A DNA stretch of 64,000 nucleotides, from NCBI GenBank assembly GCA_963281155.1, contig CAUJLY010000001.1:2976001-3040000 (forward strand), written 5' to 3'. The position numbers and the translations under genes are program-made. This DNA is from Rhabditophanes sp. KR3021 (lineage: Eukaryota; Nematoda; Chromadorea; Rhabditida; Alloionematidae). The notes under the pieces are model-generated. The model did no database searches. It was not told where the DNA came from and saw only the letters and a list, made by a program, of their open reading frames with translations. Positions 1 to 11,799 of the stretch are shown here, piece by piece (within the stretch, counting starts at the first letter, position 1; each line of letters starts with the position of its first letter).

Positions 1-2
1 TG

Positions 3-1043
3 CTTTATTTTGACGAACAAAGCCAATTCTCGAACCAACCTGAAGTTTCTTATGCGGAACCTTTGCTAGTTTCAAATAATTTTTTTATTAACTTATTTGA
101 TCATTCACAATTTAGCAAGCAGTCTGGGCAGTATCACAATGAACCAGCTCATTTCCAAGACTATTTTGAAGTAAATCACGGGGACACTACACAGTATTTG
201 GATCATTCTGATGAGTATTATGAAGAATCTTCACAATATTTTAGCAACTTAGTCACGAGTTTTCATAACTATGACCAGAATGACTTTACAAGTTTGTTAT
301 TCGAAGACAAATCAAGTCACTTCCAAACCTTTGTATCCCCAAATAATAATGTTCAAAGGAATTACAAATATTTCGTAGTTGTTGATTTTGAAGCTACCTG
401 CGAAGCTAAAGTAGGTGAGAATTACAAGCATGAAATCATAGAATTTCCAGCACTATTGGTGGATGCACAGACCTTTGCAATAATTGATACTTTTCACTCG
501 TATGTCAAACCTCTCTGCAACTCAAAACTATCTACTTTGTGCAAAAAATTGACAGGAATTAAGCAGGCTCAAGTTGACAATTCACCTTATCTAAACAAAG
601 TATGGTCACGTTTTACACAGTGGCTTTCTGGATACACTAATAGTGATTTGGAGAACTCAAACTCAAATGATTTTTTAATGATCACAGATGGACATAATGA
701 TTTAGCAAAATTCTTATTCCAAAATTTGGAACTATTTTCTATTAAACCACAAAACGGTTTTTCTAATTATGGGGACCTTAGAACATTAGTAAAAGACTTA
801 GCTGAATCTGTTTTCGGAACTAATGTACTCAAAATGAATCTCAAGGCAATAATTGAATCTTTTGGTCTAGAATTCGAAGGAAAAGCACACAGTGGAATAG
901 ATGATGCTATTAATATTACAAAATTGTTAGAGAAAGCTGCCCGAAAATACGATTTACCTGTATATCAAACTCATCAAATTGATACATCGAGCAAAATTCT
1001 GACATACGGAACTGAAACTTTTGTCTTTAATTCACTATTTTAA
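3..1043 (+). CDS. ERI1-like DEDDh 3'-5' exonuclease, 5'-partial
   Basis: The frame is open from base 3 to the stop, so the gene enters from the left edge. No in-frame ATG marks a start, so I take it as 5'-truncated. Numbering residues from base 63, the first ~100 are low-complexity, rich in Asp, His, Tyr and Phe. The rest is an ERI1-family exonuclease domain. DFEATC gives D108 and E110, HEIIEFP follows, TDGHNDL gives D213, and AHSGIDDA gives H276 and D281; together these are the DEDDh metal-binding and catalytic residues. Members of this family trim 3' ends of structured RNA such as histone mRNA, 5.8S rRNA and siRNAs. Which of these roles applies here is unknown. No SAP domain is visible in the part present. 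An AATAAA lies just after the stop. Confidence 0.85.
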   Translation, partial: LYFDEQSQFSNQPEVSYAEPLLVSNNFFINLFDHSQFSKQSGQYHNEPAHFQDYFEVNHGDTTQYLDHSDEYYEESSQYFSNLVTSFHNYDQNDFTSLLFEDKSSHFQTFVSPNNNVQRNYKYFVVVDFEATCEAKVGENYKHEIIEFPALLVDAQTFAIIDTFHSYVKPLCNSKLSTLCKKLTGIKQAQVDNSPYLNKVWSRFTQWLSGYTNSDLENSNSNDFLMITDGHNDLAKFLFQNLELFSIKPQNGFSNYGDLRTLVKDLAESVFGTNVLKMNLKAIIESFGLEFEGKAHSGIDDAINITKLLEKAARKYDLPVYQTHQIDTSSKILTYGTETFVFNSLF

Positions 1044-1493
1044 ATATTTGTAAATAAACTCTTTTTAACGTTTGTGTATTTCTTTTGTTATCAATATGTG
1101 CACACTCTATAAAACAAAGTTTCTATTTTAAAAAATTGGGATACATTTATAATACTTTTTCTAATAACTTGGCTTTTTCAGATATGTTTATTATTCTATC
1201 CTAAGCTTATTTACAATATTCACTCAATATCAAACAATTGTAGCATAAAATTATTATACATTTTGAACATTACTTTCATAAAATAGATGAATTTGCCATT
1301 TTGTAAATGTTCAACTAAATATTTTTAGGCATTAAAATGGAAACTGATTTAAATATGTACTTAATTAAAAATATATTCTTTTTTTTACTAATCTTAAGGA
1401 TTAAGTATAAAGAAATTTCAGTCATCATTGATTAGTTATAAAATATGGCTTAACCTGATAAAAATTGTAATTAGGCATATTTATTGGGTAAAA
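1044..1493. other. Intergenic, no gene seen
   Basis: AT-rich spacer after the exonuclease, with its probable poly(A) signal near 1053. I see no convincing coding frame or RNA gene. Confidence 0.5.
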
Positions 1494-2175
1494 ATGTTTA
1501 GGATTTTATTTTTTAACTTTTTTTGTGTCTCTTCATTTGCACGTGTAGTTGATATTACCTTTGGAAGATATTTTGTTACACCGGTGTTAATTACCCCAAT
1601 CCAAATTATTCTGATTCATGTACAGTTAGCTTTATATTCAAACAGTAGAAGGCAGTCATGTTGCAAAAGTTCGTCTTAGCAATACTCAAATAAACGACTA
1701 ATTATTCAATATTATAGGAGTAGGATCAGTAAGTTTTTTCCTATTGCTTAAGTATATAAAAATAACTTTAGATTAATCTAGATTGCAAATATTTTGTATT
1801 TAATTATTTCGATGAAGTAAATAAGCTTCATGCAACTTATGATACAAGAATTCAAATTACATCCGATATAACTATTAAAGTGCCTATCCAAGTTACTATT
1901 GGTAATGGAAACGGCCAAACAATAGAAGATATGTGTTTAGTTTATATCATACAATGAGTTAAGTTTCAATCATTTTGCTTTTAACTTTTTTTGTAGCTCG
2001 TTTTTTGAGCATTCATATGATGATACGTTTGGAACTTATTCCATAACAACGGTTTCTAATTATGAGAGTTCATGGTCGGTTACATAATATTTTCAACAAA
2101 AGTAATTTACTTTAATGATAATGGCAATTCTTATTCAATCATAACAAAAGTTCAAAAAAAATATGGGTAGATGAG
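1494..2175 (+). pseudogene. Decayed IgGFc-binding-like secreted protein gene
   Basis: An ATG at 1494 opens a signal-peptide-like stretch (MFRILFFNFFCVSSFA). The sequence then keeps family-like segments only if the frame is changed: one frame gives GRYFVTPVL, another NPNYSDSCTVSFIF, a third VEGSHVAKVRL. After a gap come ITSDITIKVPIQV and DDTFGTYSITTV. Order and spacing match the start of the intact gene at 14769-16269 (YFIASFL, TLALHMHP, QAKVTIQF, IIIKSDHPIQ). Several frameshifts without splice sites to explain them make this a relic. The family assignment is inference from this pattern. Confidence 0.4.
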
Positions 2176-2974
2176 TAATAAGTTATTTGTTGATTATTAA
2201 AAAGTATTTTACGGTTTGTTATCAAGATTTTGCATTCAATAATTCGAAAATCAATGCATGTACATCCAAACATAATTATTTAATCTTAATAGTCATTGAT
2301 ATTTGATTTTGTGGAGATTAAAATTTATCATTTTATACTTTCAATTAAGAATAAAAGATTCAATTATCATGTCATATTCTTTACAAACATTAAAAGCTTT
2401 AATAATATAAGAAGTATTGTTTTGGTCTTAATAGCTTATTTCCTTGTTATTGTGAAATACTTGATTATTTTATTTTTGTTTATTGTCATTATTGATGTTT
2501 GTGGAGATACAATATTTGGAAAAAATATAATTTGTAATTTTATTAGATGTATTAATTCTGAATTAACCGTAAAATCTATTGCGAATTCAGAACAAATGTT
2601 CAGCGAAAATGATACAACAAATGCAAACAAAATTCTTCCCGGAAATAACTATACAATCCTAAATATGTAAAATATGGCTAATCGGATGAGATCATTCTTT
2701 AATTGTTAATTATAAATTTTTTTCAAACTTAGTATTTTGTAATCAGTTATTATACACTTAAAGTTAATGAACAGTTTATTCTTGTACACGTGTTTCCTTT
2801 GATAATTTATATAAAAACAATTACTCCTCAACAACACATGATTTAAAATTTACAAACATCCGTTTAACTTTATTGTGCAAAAATACGTATGTTTTTGTGA
2901 AACAACATTTTCTAAACTACAAAAACATACGCATATTCTATTATTGAGTCAATCAAAGAATATTTCTTGAAATA
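2176..2974. other. Intergenic with an uncertain hydrophobic ORF
   Basis: Holds an ATG-less ORF at 2296-2670 (about 124 codons from a TTG) with one long hydrophobic stretch and a polar tail. It could be the last exon of a decayed membrane protein. I recognise no family and do not call it a gene. Confidence 0.25.
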
Positions 2975-4038
2975 ATGATTACATTAGGGACAATCTTTAG
3001 TTTATCAATTACTATATCTACCATTGTTTCGAATACTCTTGCTATTGCTATCACAGCTTCTTATCCAAAAGATTCTATCATTGACGGATACAGAAATTCC
3101 TTATTTGTACAATATGGAGTAGGTATAACTACTGGTTTCATTACCTGTATATTAAGGATGCAAATGTTTATGATTAATGGAGACATAGTTTTTCATTTGG
3201 ATTACACTAAAATAATTTATATTAGTGAAGGACTTTACGAATTGTTGATAGTAGTATTTTTCTTTGTCATTTATTTGAATATTTCTTTAATCACAAATAT
3301 TATGTTATTCAGACATTTGAGTGTTTGTACAAATATAGAACTTAAAAATATACACTACAATTATGGCATGATTGCAAATTTGTTATTTAACTTACCGATT
3401 GTTCTGGCAATATGGATAAATTATTATCCTGGTGATTTTAGTAATATTGTTTTTAAAAATGATCCAAAGAGGCTGTATATTGATTCTTATATAGACGAAA
3501 ATAGCTTGAGCATATTTTTTCCTTGCGTAAGTTTACATTTATTGGAGATTAAACATATTTTCAGTTTTCAACACCATTTTACATATTAATATGCACTGTT
3601 ATACTATATTACACTGTCAACTGCACGGCAATGTATATAATTATTAAGAAATTCTCAAAATACATGGATCGACAGAAGGCCGTTTTAACAAAAAAGACAA
3701 TCGACCTGAACGCACAATTTACAAGAATATGTATTCTTCAAGCCACTTGTCCGATGCTATTCTCTGGAGTATTAGTTACTATATTGATAGTAATGATCCT
3801 ATTTAAAATTACAATGCCTAGTTTTCCAACTTATGTTATACGAGCTCTTACATTTGTTCCTTCAGCAAATGGTGTACTTTATATACTTTGCATTGATAGA
3901 AACCGGCATATTTTGAAGACAAAATGCAAAAAAATAATTAAATATTTGTGGGATAATAATAATCAAATGAACTCGATTGCTACTTCTGGGGTTACTGTAG
4001 TGGTTCCTATTCAAAACAACAAATTGAATCATGTATAA
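2975..4038 (+). CDS. Serpentine 7TM chemoreceptor-like protein
   Basis: Two exons, 2975-3526 and 3565-4038, joined in phase 0 across a 38-nt intron with a GTAAGT donor and TTTTCAG acceptor, give 341 residues. Without splicing, the first exon runs into a stop shortly after the donor. The protein has seven hydrophobic segments: four in exon 1, then one at the exon junction and two in exon 2. A Cys-Pro motif (QATCPMLF) sits at the start of a late helix, as in Str/Srh-superfamily receptors, and the C-terminal tail is basic then polar. Such receptors act at sensory neuron membranes, usually in chemosensation. The subfamily assignment is uncertain. Confidence 0.8.
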
Positions 4039-4631
4039 AATATTTTAGTACGACAATTAAATAACCACTTGCTTATATTTGTGAATCTTTTTGCGGTTAC
4101 AAAAATTTAAATTAAAAATCTGTATAATAACCTTTATTGTTTGAAACATTTTATTCAACCAGCCAAATATACGGCTTTGCTGCGTTTATTAGAGTTTTTA
4201 ATGCTCTTTCTAATGAGTATAATTTTGAGCATATCAACTCTTTTGTTCCCTTAATTTTCAAAAAATGTTTAGTCACCATATGATACATCGGCCTCCTGTG
4301 GGCCGTTCTTCTGGGAAAAAAGATTTACATTATACTTTTATATTCTCTTTTCGATGCTGAAAAGTGCCGGTCGTTTTAGGAACCACATCAGAAGATATTT
4401 TTGTGACGTAATGCCATTTTCACAGATATACTCCTTGCATCCTCAAAAATGAGAAAAATCAAAATGGTTTTATGGTAATCTACCTTACTAAATGATGGGC
4501 ATCTCATATCTTATTTTCCTATCGTACGTGCTAAGGTACCCTTAATAAAAGCTATTGCATATCTGGACTTATTTGTAATTATATATTTAGTTAAAAATAA
4601 ATTAAGGTAGTAAATAATGAATATGTGCAAA
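4039..4631. other. Intergenic, no gene seen
   Basis: Contains a 30-codon ATG ORF near 4265 with no recognisable family. Nothing else supportable. Confidence 0.4.
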
Positions 4632-5827
4632 TTAACTTTTGTAGAACATTTTTGCAAAATAAGTTGCTTTTGCTATAAGATTGTCCGTACAATTATCGCA
4701 TTCAATAGAATTGAACAGTGTCTGATCTTGTCCAATAACTTTTCCTTTGTAAAAAAGATATTCCAAAGCATACTGCATCTCTCCCCTTAAAAATATTTTT
4801 ATTTTGTTTAATTTAAATAAACCTACGGCACATAATGAAATGATATGGGATACGGAGACAAAGCTGGCATTCCTTTGCCAAAGCCAGTTGGATTTTTAGT
4901 TATAAACTTATTGTATTGTTCATTTTTATGAGGAGTTGAAAAATCAACAACTGAAGCTGGGCAGAAAGTAAGTCTATTTTTATAATCTCTTGCATCTGTT
5001 ACATTAATATTTAAATTCTCCATGCATCTGCCTATAATTCTATCATCGAGATTTTGCGGATTTTGTGAGCATTTATGTTTGCTTGTAAAACCTTTACTAA
5101 CTAATTTTTTTATTGCTGCTCTACTGAAAACCATGCCTGCGCCACCTTGGTGGTAGATATGTCTTTTTCCTTTACGAATGAAATCTAGTTTGAATCCAAG
5201 GTAATGTTCTTCACTGGCATTCTTTGTTAGTAAATATGTTCTTAAATTATCCATCACAACGTATGTGTCGTCGTCGGTCTAAATTAATTTGCAACGATAT
5301 ATTTGTATAATTTGATTACCTTCATATACCAGTCATAATTATCTCCATGTATTTTATAAAGTTGTTGAATGGCTCCACGAATCTTTCCAAACGAATAACT
5401 ATAATTGTCACTATAAATTGGCATTAGTGCGTATGTAGCTTAATTTGTATAGTAAATGTTACCTCCAAAATGACTTAATCGCTCTGATAGATTTATCTGC
5501 TACTGCCGAGGCATATGCAAAATTATTACATCTCTTTACCCTAAATTTTAGATTTAATCAAGAATAAAACTAGAGTATTACCATGTGTTAATTTGGGGAA
5601 CAACTCGCGAATATTTGTATTTAGGAGTGGTTAAAATTATGCAAAATACTTTTACTTCACTTTTCAGAGCAGTTGAATAGTTGGCAAAAGCTTAAAAGAA
5701 ATACATTACACATTTAATTAAACTCACCCTCATTTCTCTCGTGATCAATTAGGAATTCTTTGTTTGAAATGGAATTGACATTTAAATTAGCCGAACATAG
5801 GAGGAGTACCAATATATAAAAAATCAT
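4632..5827 (-). CDS. Core 1 beta-1,3-galactosyltransferase-like (GT31), copy A
   Basis: Six exons on the minus strand: 5827-5728, 5690-5582, 5540-5463, 5410-5320, 5278-4827 and 4785-4632. All introns are GT-AG and about 37-52 nt, and the product is 327 residues. It starts with a signal or anchor helix (MIFYILVLLL). Family motifs follow in order: TPKYKYSR, TWVKRCN, the DxD-bearing WYMKTDDDTYVV (DDD at 128-130), GGAGMVFSRAA, DDRIIGRCMENL and SPYPISFHYV. This is the C1GALT1/T-synthase arrangement: Mn-dependent transfer of Gal from UDP-Gal to GalNAc-Ser/Thr in the Golgi. Substrate is inferred from family. The stop after FHYVP is an intron donor; splicing restores a tail (GEMQYALEYL) that matches copy B. 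Confidence 0.85.
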
Positions 5828-6144
5828 TTTTAAGCACAAATATATCTATTTCAGATTCTTTTTATACATATATCAAAAATGTTACGTTATTGTCTTCAAA
5901 GAAAAATATGCATTGTTAAGAATCCAATAAATATTTATTAACCATTATTGTTGAAAAATTCCTAATAACATCCACGTTCAAACAACTAAGTAAACATGGA
6001 TTTTGTAAAGAGCCTAAAAAAGAAGTATGAATTAGATATATTTTAATAGAAGCACATCAAACAACCTTCATTTATTCTAATACAACAAAATCAGATTACT
6101 AAGAATCATTTAATATATAATAATATTACAAAAAATTTAATAAA
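5828..6144. other. Intergenic between the two GT31 genes
   Basis: About 320 bases that must hold the promoter of copy A and the 3' end of copy B. No clear motif seen. Confidence 0.4.
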
Positions 6145-7316
6145 TCAGTCATGTTTGGAATACTTGTCCGAGAAATTTTTAATTTTGTCCATAACTGCTT
6201 GAGTTTGATTGAAACAATTTCCTATGCAACTTTCTCTAAATAAACTTTGTTGCAAGCCAATGACTTGCGCTTTGTAAAACATATATTCTAAACCATACTG
6301 CATCTTTCCTTCGATGTAATGGAAGGCTATAGGATACTCGCTCAATCCTTCTTTTCCATCTCTGATTATAACTTTATTAAATGCCTTGAAAATGGCTTGA
6401 TTCATATTGTAATCGGTTGTAGCAAATTCATCTGATGAGCTGGGAACAAACATAATCTGGTCATGCATATCTCTTACATCAACAGGTTTGACTTGAAGTT
6501 TGCGTAGGCATTCTCCAATTTCTCGATCATCGTGGCCTTCAGAACCTTTTTTACAGACTTTAGGATTTGACAATCCTCGTGTGACAAGAGTTTTTAAAGT
6601 TGCCTTGCTTATTACAAAACAACTGCCACCTTGAATATAATCAAAATTACCGTTTGTATGAGGTTCATAAAATTGCAGTCTAAATCCATAATAATGTTGA
6701 GTATTTGGGTCTTTGTTCAGGAGAAACATTCGAAGGTTTTCCAAAACAACGTACGAATCATCGTCACATTTAATTATCTAGAAAATATTAATAAGCACGA
6801 AATTAATATTAAATTACCCAATCATATGTAGTACCATATTTTTTATAAATATGCATGAAAGCCGTTTTGGTTTTTGCCCATACATATTTGTAACTATCTT
6901 GTTTGTATGCCTTGATAGCACGGATACTTTTGTCTTCTTTAGAAGAGGCCACTAAATAATTGTTGCATCTTTTTACCTAATAAATTGAATAAAAAATTCA
7001 TAATAATTACAATTTTTAGCATACCCATGTACGTATTTGCGGAATAGTCCTACTTTCTTTATATTTGGGAGTTGATGCTATCACGCAAAAAATTGAAACT
7101 TCCTTATATAATTGTTTTGAAACAGAATCAAATACTAAAAAAATCTTTTTAAATAAAATAGTTTAAAAACCAACACATATTTGGAACAAATTTTTCTGCT
7201 AAAGGTCGACTTGGTCCTCTTTTAGGTAAAACGAGTTTACCTTTTGGCAATGGTATATGATTGATAGCTTCAACGATGCATTGCAATAATAAAATTAGAA
7301 ATATATTAATATTCAT
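6145..7316 (-). CDS. Core 1 beta-1,3-galactosyltransferase-like (GT31), copy B
   Basis: Four minus-strand exons, 7316-7175, 7134-7025, 6976-6818 and 6777-6145, give 347 residues. The N-terminus is a signal/anchor helix (MNINIFLILLLQC). Motifs parallel copy A: TPKYKESR, TWVKRCN, WIIKCDDDSYVV (DDD at 142-144), GGSCFVISKA, DDREIGECLRKL and SEYPIAFHYI. Compared with copy A it lacks two introns, has an extra basic stem segment near the N-terminus, and has a longer insert before SEYPIAFHY. The first donor (GTTGGT) is non-canonical around the GT and was chosen because only it keeps the frame. Tandem duplication with A is clear. Both should be Golgi galactosyltransferases. Confidence 0.83.
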
Positions 7317-8042
7317 TATAATACGTTAGTTGATAGTAAGCTTTCCAAAAATAAAAGGTTAGTATCCATTTCAAACTAAAAGGGAACTATTCATTATTTT
7401 TATTGCAAGAAACTCACTAATCCACTTTTGTATTTACGTAACGATAAATGGAAGCGATTTTATTATAAACAAATTTATTATTAAAACAGGATGATTGCTT
7501 GTTGTGATAAAGTTATGCACTGATCTTGACAAAGATTATTACTGTCGTTCTGATTAAGTTGATTTTTCGGACATGAATAATTAAGTTGTTTATATGTGGA
7601 TATAAATGTGTTATTACGTAGAGAAATTAAATATTAAACTTAATTGTAAACAAATAATTAAGACTGATGATGTACTTTGATGATATAACAGATGTTTAAA
7701 CGGAAGGTCAATTTTTTTGTTACTTCCGTCATATAGTGCAAAGAAAGTTTTTTGAAAATGCGTATTTTGATATGTTATGAAGATTGGAATGCAATGCATA
7801 AGTATATAAATCAAATCCATTACTAGAATAAAAACACTTTTGGATCTGCTTAAAACGGATGTTTAAAATTAACTCAATATTTCGAGCTTGCATAGTTCAA
7901 ATATACCGACACAGTTTTTGCAATATTGCTATAGTTGGGAACAATTAATATAGTCGATGAAAGTTGAGTTTTGAATGTCATTAAAATAGAATACTTTGTA
8001 TAATTGAAATAAATGTTTTCATTATTATTTTGTTGTTTATGG
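7317..8042. other. Intergenic with an unsupported small ORF
   Basis: A minus-strand ATG ORF (7820-7614, 68 codons) is partly hydrophobic but matches no family I know and lacks good splice partners. The rest is AT-rich spacer with the likely promoter of GT31 copy B next to 7317. Confidence 0.3.
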
Positions 8043-8361
8043 TTAAATATCTGGCATAATAGTTGTAGTTGGTATTATAGTCAGATCAGTATAGGCCAAA
8101 AATGTAAAACAACATGAGATTAGCATCAATACATTTTGATTTAATTTGTATCTAAAATATTTTCAATTTGAAAACATACTTTGATTCAAAGCGACAGCGT
8201 TGATTCTAACACAAAAACTTAATAAACTGAGTAGCAAATATATGACAAAGCTTGAACATTGGATTAGCATATAGCCGTTTGCAGCACTATTATTTACATA
8301 CGGTGAATATGAAATTAATGAAAGAATGTTTCCAAGCATAAATATTAAGAAAATCAGCAAT
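8043..8361 (-). other. Possible membrane-protein fragment
   Basis: The minus strand carries two adjacent hydrophobic reading stretches. One includes FLIFMLGNILSLISY and YLLLSLLSFCVRINA. The other, in a different frame, includes LMLISCCFTFLAYTD and ends at 8043. Together they suggest a small multi-span membrane protein, or a relic, with a frame change between them. The only GT-AG gap linking them is about 28 nt, shorter than other introns here. Family unknown. Confidence 0.2.
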
Positions 8362-9130
8362 AGAATAAAGCAATAAATACATCATCTTTTTGTGTGTATT
8401 AATTAATTACTGATTGTCCTTAATTATGTATTAGAAATTGGATGTTTCCTACAAAACAATTAAGTGTTTAAAATAGTTATTTGATATAAAAGTAATTATT
8501 AATGTAGATCAAGAAATATTTAAATAATTGGCATAAACAATTATTCTTATTATATGTCTGATTATCTATGTAATGTTTACGCATAGATTGTCATAATTTA
8601 AGATGATGAATACGGATTAATGCCACTAAATGCAACGAATCCTATTAAATATCAACGAGCGCTAATAAATGCTACGAATGCTGTTAAGATTAGTACATGG
8701 TTTAATTAAAGACTATATAAAGATTGCATTTTACAAATAATTCAATTCAAACACTTAAATTATTAGACTAATTCAAAAAAGCAATTAATAACCCTCATTA
8801 ATAATAGTCTCTGTTTTCTCTGGCACAATAAATTCTTTTTACATTCTTTTTACATCCTTGCTTCCTTGTGTTTATAAATGGGCTCTGAAATAACTCTTGT
8901 AAATTAGTAATATTATCTAATCAAGTATTATATTTGGACATTTATTATCAAATTTGTTATAAGTTAACATGTTTATTTTCATTTAGATAAAATCATTTTA
9001 TTAATCACTTGCTCAAACACTTCATTCAATATCCATTTCTAAGGGTCAATTAATTACCATGCATGTAGATTTAAGTTCATAATGTTTAAATTTTAAATAA
9101 ATGATGGCGAATCCTATGTTAACATCAATC
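8362..9130. other. Intergenic, imperfect direct repeat
   Basis: AT-rich spacer. Around 8625-8690 a ~23-base motif (CTAAATGCAACGAATC...) recurs imperfectly about 39 bases later. No gene seen. Confidence 0.4.
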
Positions 9131-9202
9131 TCCCATGTGGTCTAGTGGTTAGGATTCGTGGCTTTCACCCACGCGGCCCGGGTCCGATTCCCGGCATGGG
9201 AA
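9131..9202 (+). tRNA. tRNA-Glu (TTC)
   Basis: Full cloverleaf. The acceptor TCCCATG pairs with CATGGGA, the anticodon loop CTTTCAC gives TTC, and the T-arm contains GTCCGATTC. A T5 run follows within 10 bases. The same gene occurs at 37706. Confidence 0.95.
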
Positions 9203-9735
9203 TATTTTTGCTGATTAATATTAACTTAATTAGTGTCCCAAATAATAACAGTTTGATTACTTTTGCTTTAAATAAATTTTATAGTTTCTTTACTTTTAAT
9301 TCCGCAAATAAGTCTGATCCTGTTTCTTTGTGATACCTCCTACGGCCTGTAGAAACGGGATATTAGAGATATTTTTGATGTTCTAAGAGCTATGATACTT
9401 TTCTTTCGAACTAAATGAGTGGATTTTTGAAGACAAATATTTGACTCAAGGACAGTCTGTTTAAGGAAGACCAAATTCATATGCTTAACAACAAATGAAA
9501 GTAGTTATTATTTATATGTGACATTTTAAACAATGCAATTATTAATTTTTTAATTTCGTTTGTTGTTACAAATTGAACAAAAATACACATTTTATTGAAA
9601 ATAAGATCATTCCTTTTATTATAAAGATATTAGCGTCATTTTCAGTAGATTCTTTTATTTGGAACATTCCAAAGACACCTACTATCGAATTAATTGATAA
9701 GGACAAATACTATTTAAATCCCATAGACAGTACTC
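9203..9735. other. Intergenic, no gene seen
   Basis: An open frame that runs through the tRNA into this stretch is a shadow. The downstream part should contain the 3' UTR of the phosphatase gene. Nothing else recognised. Confidence 0.4.
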
Positions 9736-11103
9736 CTATTGAGGAGTCGTAGGATCTTTGTATGGGTTGTTGTTAGCATCGACGAGACAGTAAGTGCCCT
9801 CTGGATCGTTCAAATTCCAGGTTGGATGGTACCCGGCAACTTTCTTCTCATTTGGATCACCAGCACACATTGGAGCAATCTTGAGCTTAGGATTAGCCGG
9901 AAGTTTAAGTTGTTGAAAGGAAACTTGAAGACCTGCTCCCGCAGTATGTTCAAGGACAACAACAGCAGCAGCGTTGCTAAACTGGTTGCAATAGTTGGGA
10001 GCTGAGAAGACGGTGATTAGCGATTTAGATCCAACCATAATCTCATATCCATCTTGGACTACTTGATGTGCCCTAATAACCAATTGAAAGCCCAAAAGCT
10101 TGGAGGCGGCTTCAACTACTCCACTACCAAAGGCACATGAAATACCTCTTTGTGAGAAATACCAAGCTAAGCCTCGATCTGAAAAGTATTTTCAAAAACA
10201 GATATCATATGCAAGCTTACTCGTCGGATCAGACCAAAGCAAATCGGTCAGAAAACCAGAATCGGGAGCTTCAACGGGTCTCGTGGTTGCACGAACCATG
10301 TCCAAGTTGGTAAGCTCAGGGGAAAGTCCTCCATGCATGCACAATACACGTTTGTTAATGAGTGCACTCATTGGTAAGCGGTTGAATAAGGTCTGGAAGT
10401 CCCACCACAGTCCAACCCCATAAGTGGTAGTACAAGAAGCGTAGAAGCCGTAAATGCGGCAAACCGACGGACTTTCGTGGTTACCCCGGAGGAGGTACAC
10501 GCGATCAGGATAACGGATCTTGAGTGCCATCAAATAACAGATAACTTCGACAGATTGGGGTCCGCGATCCACGTAGTCACCCACAAAAAGGGCTTTGATT
10601 TCAGGAACACGACCGGTGATGTCGAGGAGCTGGTGGAAGTCCTGATACTGACCGTGGATGTCTAAAAAGAATACTTATCATTTTGACTAAACTAGGAAGC
10701 GCAGAAAGTATATATACATTCGCACAGAAATGTTTAAAATAATATAACACATATTACCTCCGAAAACCTTGATCTTAGTATTGAGTGGAACATCAACTTC
10801 AGTCAAAGTCCCGTCGGCCATAATGTGCTTGGTGCAGTAGAAGATTAAGGCAATCACTTCATCTTGGGTAAGAAGCTGATTAATGGTAGCGGGCGTCTTA
10901 TAAATTCCTTGAAGACGACCGATCACCGAATCAATCCAATCCAACGAGGCATCAGCCAAGTAACTCGTGCTTTGAAGGGGGAATTTGATAGCCTGAGAAG
11001 GTGGCACAGCGGCTCCTGCAGAATCTCCTACTACTTGATTTGAAGAAGCCCCAGTGGCAAGTGAGGTTGGTGTAGTAGGAATCGTCGAAGTTGGGTCAGT
11101 CAT
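9736..11103 (-). CDS. PP1-type Ser/Thr protein phosphatase catalytic subunit
   Basis: Three minus-strand exons, 11103-10758, 10661-10221 and 10178-9736, give 409 residues. All PPP-family metal and catalytic motifs are present: GDIHGQ (116-121), GDYVDRG (144-150), RGNHE (175-179) with catalytic His178, HGGLSPEL, RAHQVVQDGYE and SAPNYC. These enzymes use two metal ions to hydrolyse phospho-Ser/Thr. Unlike housekeeping PP1 it has an N-terminal Thr/Pro/Ser/Ala-rich extension of about 50 residues, a divergent segment before RAHQ (AFGSGVVEAAS), and a C-terminal tail after the core. This resembles the expanded, often germline-type PP1-like sets of nematodes (inference). Base composition is clearly more GC-rich than neighbours. 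Confidence 0.92.
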
Positions 11104-11799
11104 TGTTAGAAATGCAAAACGAGACCAAGCAAATCATCATTTTTCATTCTTTTATATTTTATGGACATCTAAAATTAAAATTATTTAAATTTCCTTACTC
11201 ACAATTAAAAATGTAAATCTTCATTTTAAAAGAGATAATATTGTTTCAATTGCATATTTGATAATATGCAGAATACCATCATGATTAAGAATTGTAAGCA
11301 CCCGAATTCTTCCTAAAATAATTAGTTATTAAATTACGGGTAAAACGTTTGATTGTTATAAGGCATTTAATAACGGAAAACATGATATAGATATAAAACA
11401 TAGGTTTTGAAGATATCTGTAATAAATTAATAGATAAACCAATAATCAATGCTATGAATAAAAAACTGGACCTATTTTTAAAGGGAAACATTTGAAGAAA
11501 TACTTATTTTGTCTATACGTTTCTGCACTTAGATGATTTGTATACTTGTAAAGTATTTCATTGTCTGCTTATTAAAATGATGGAACTTAAATTCTTAACA
11601 ATCTAATAAAATGTAATATAATCGTGCGAACATTATTATTTTATACTCCCTCGAATTTAATTCAACATTACAATTTAATTAAAAATTAAATGATTTAATA
11701 TAATAGTCCTAATAAATAAATAGTATTACTTTTATGATCACACAACAAAACAAAGACAATGAGCTTTTATGCAAATAAAAATTTAAAATGTTTATTATT
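11104..11799. other. Intergenic with a small uncertain ORF
   Basis: A minus-strand ATG ORF (11491-11285, 68 codons) encodes one or two hydrophobic helices and a basic tail. It has no family match and may be chance in AT-rich DNA. No other feature. Confidence 0.3.

Noticed and set aside
7614..7820. 68-codon minus-strand ATG ORF
   Set aside because: No family, no splice partners, and length expected by chance in AT-rich DNA.
9145..9333. 62-codon ORF starting inside tRNA-Glu
   Set aside because: Its first third is the tRNA body. The rest is AT-rich without coding character.
10100..10423. Plus-strand ORFs across the phosphatase gene
   Set aside because: Antisense to a clear PP1 gene whose motifs lie on the minus strand.
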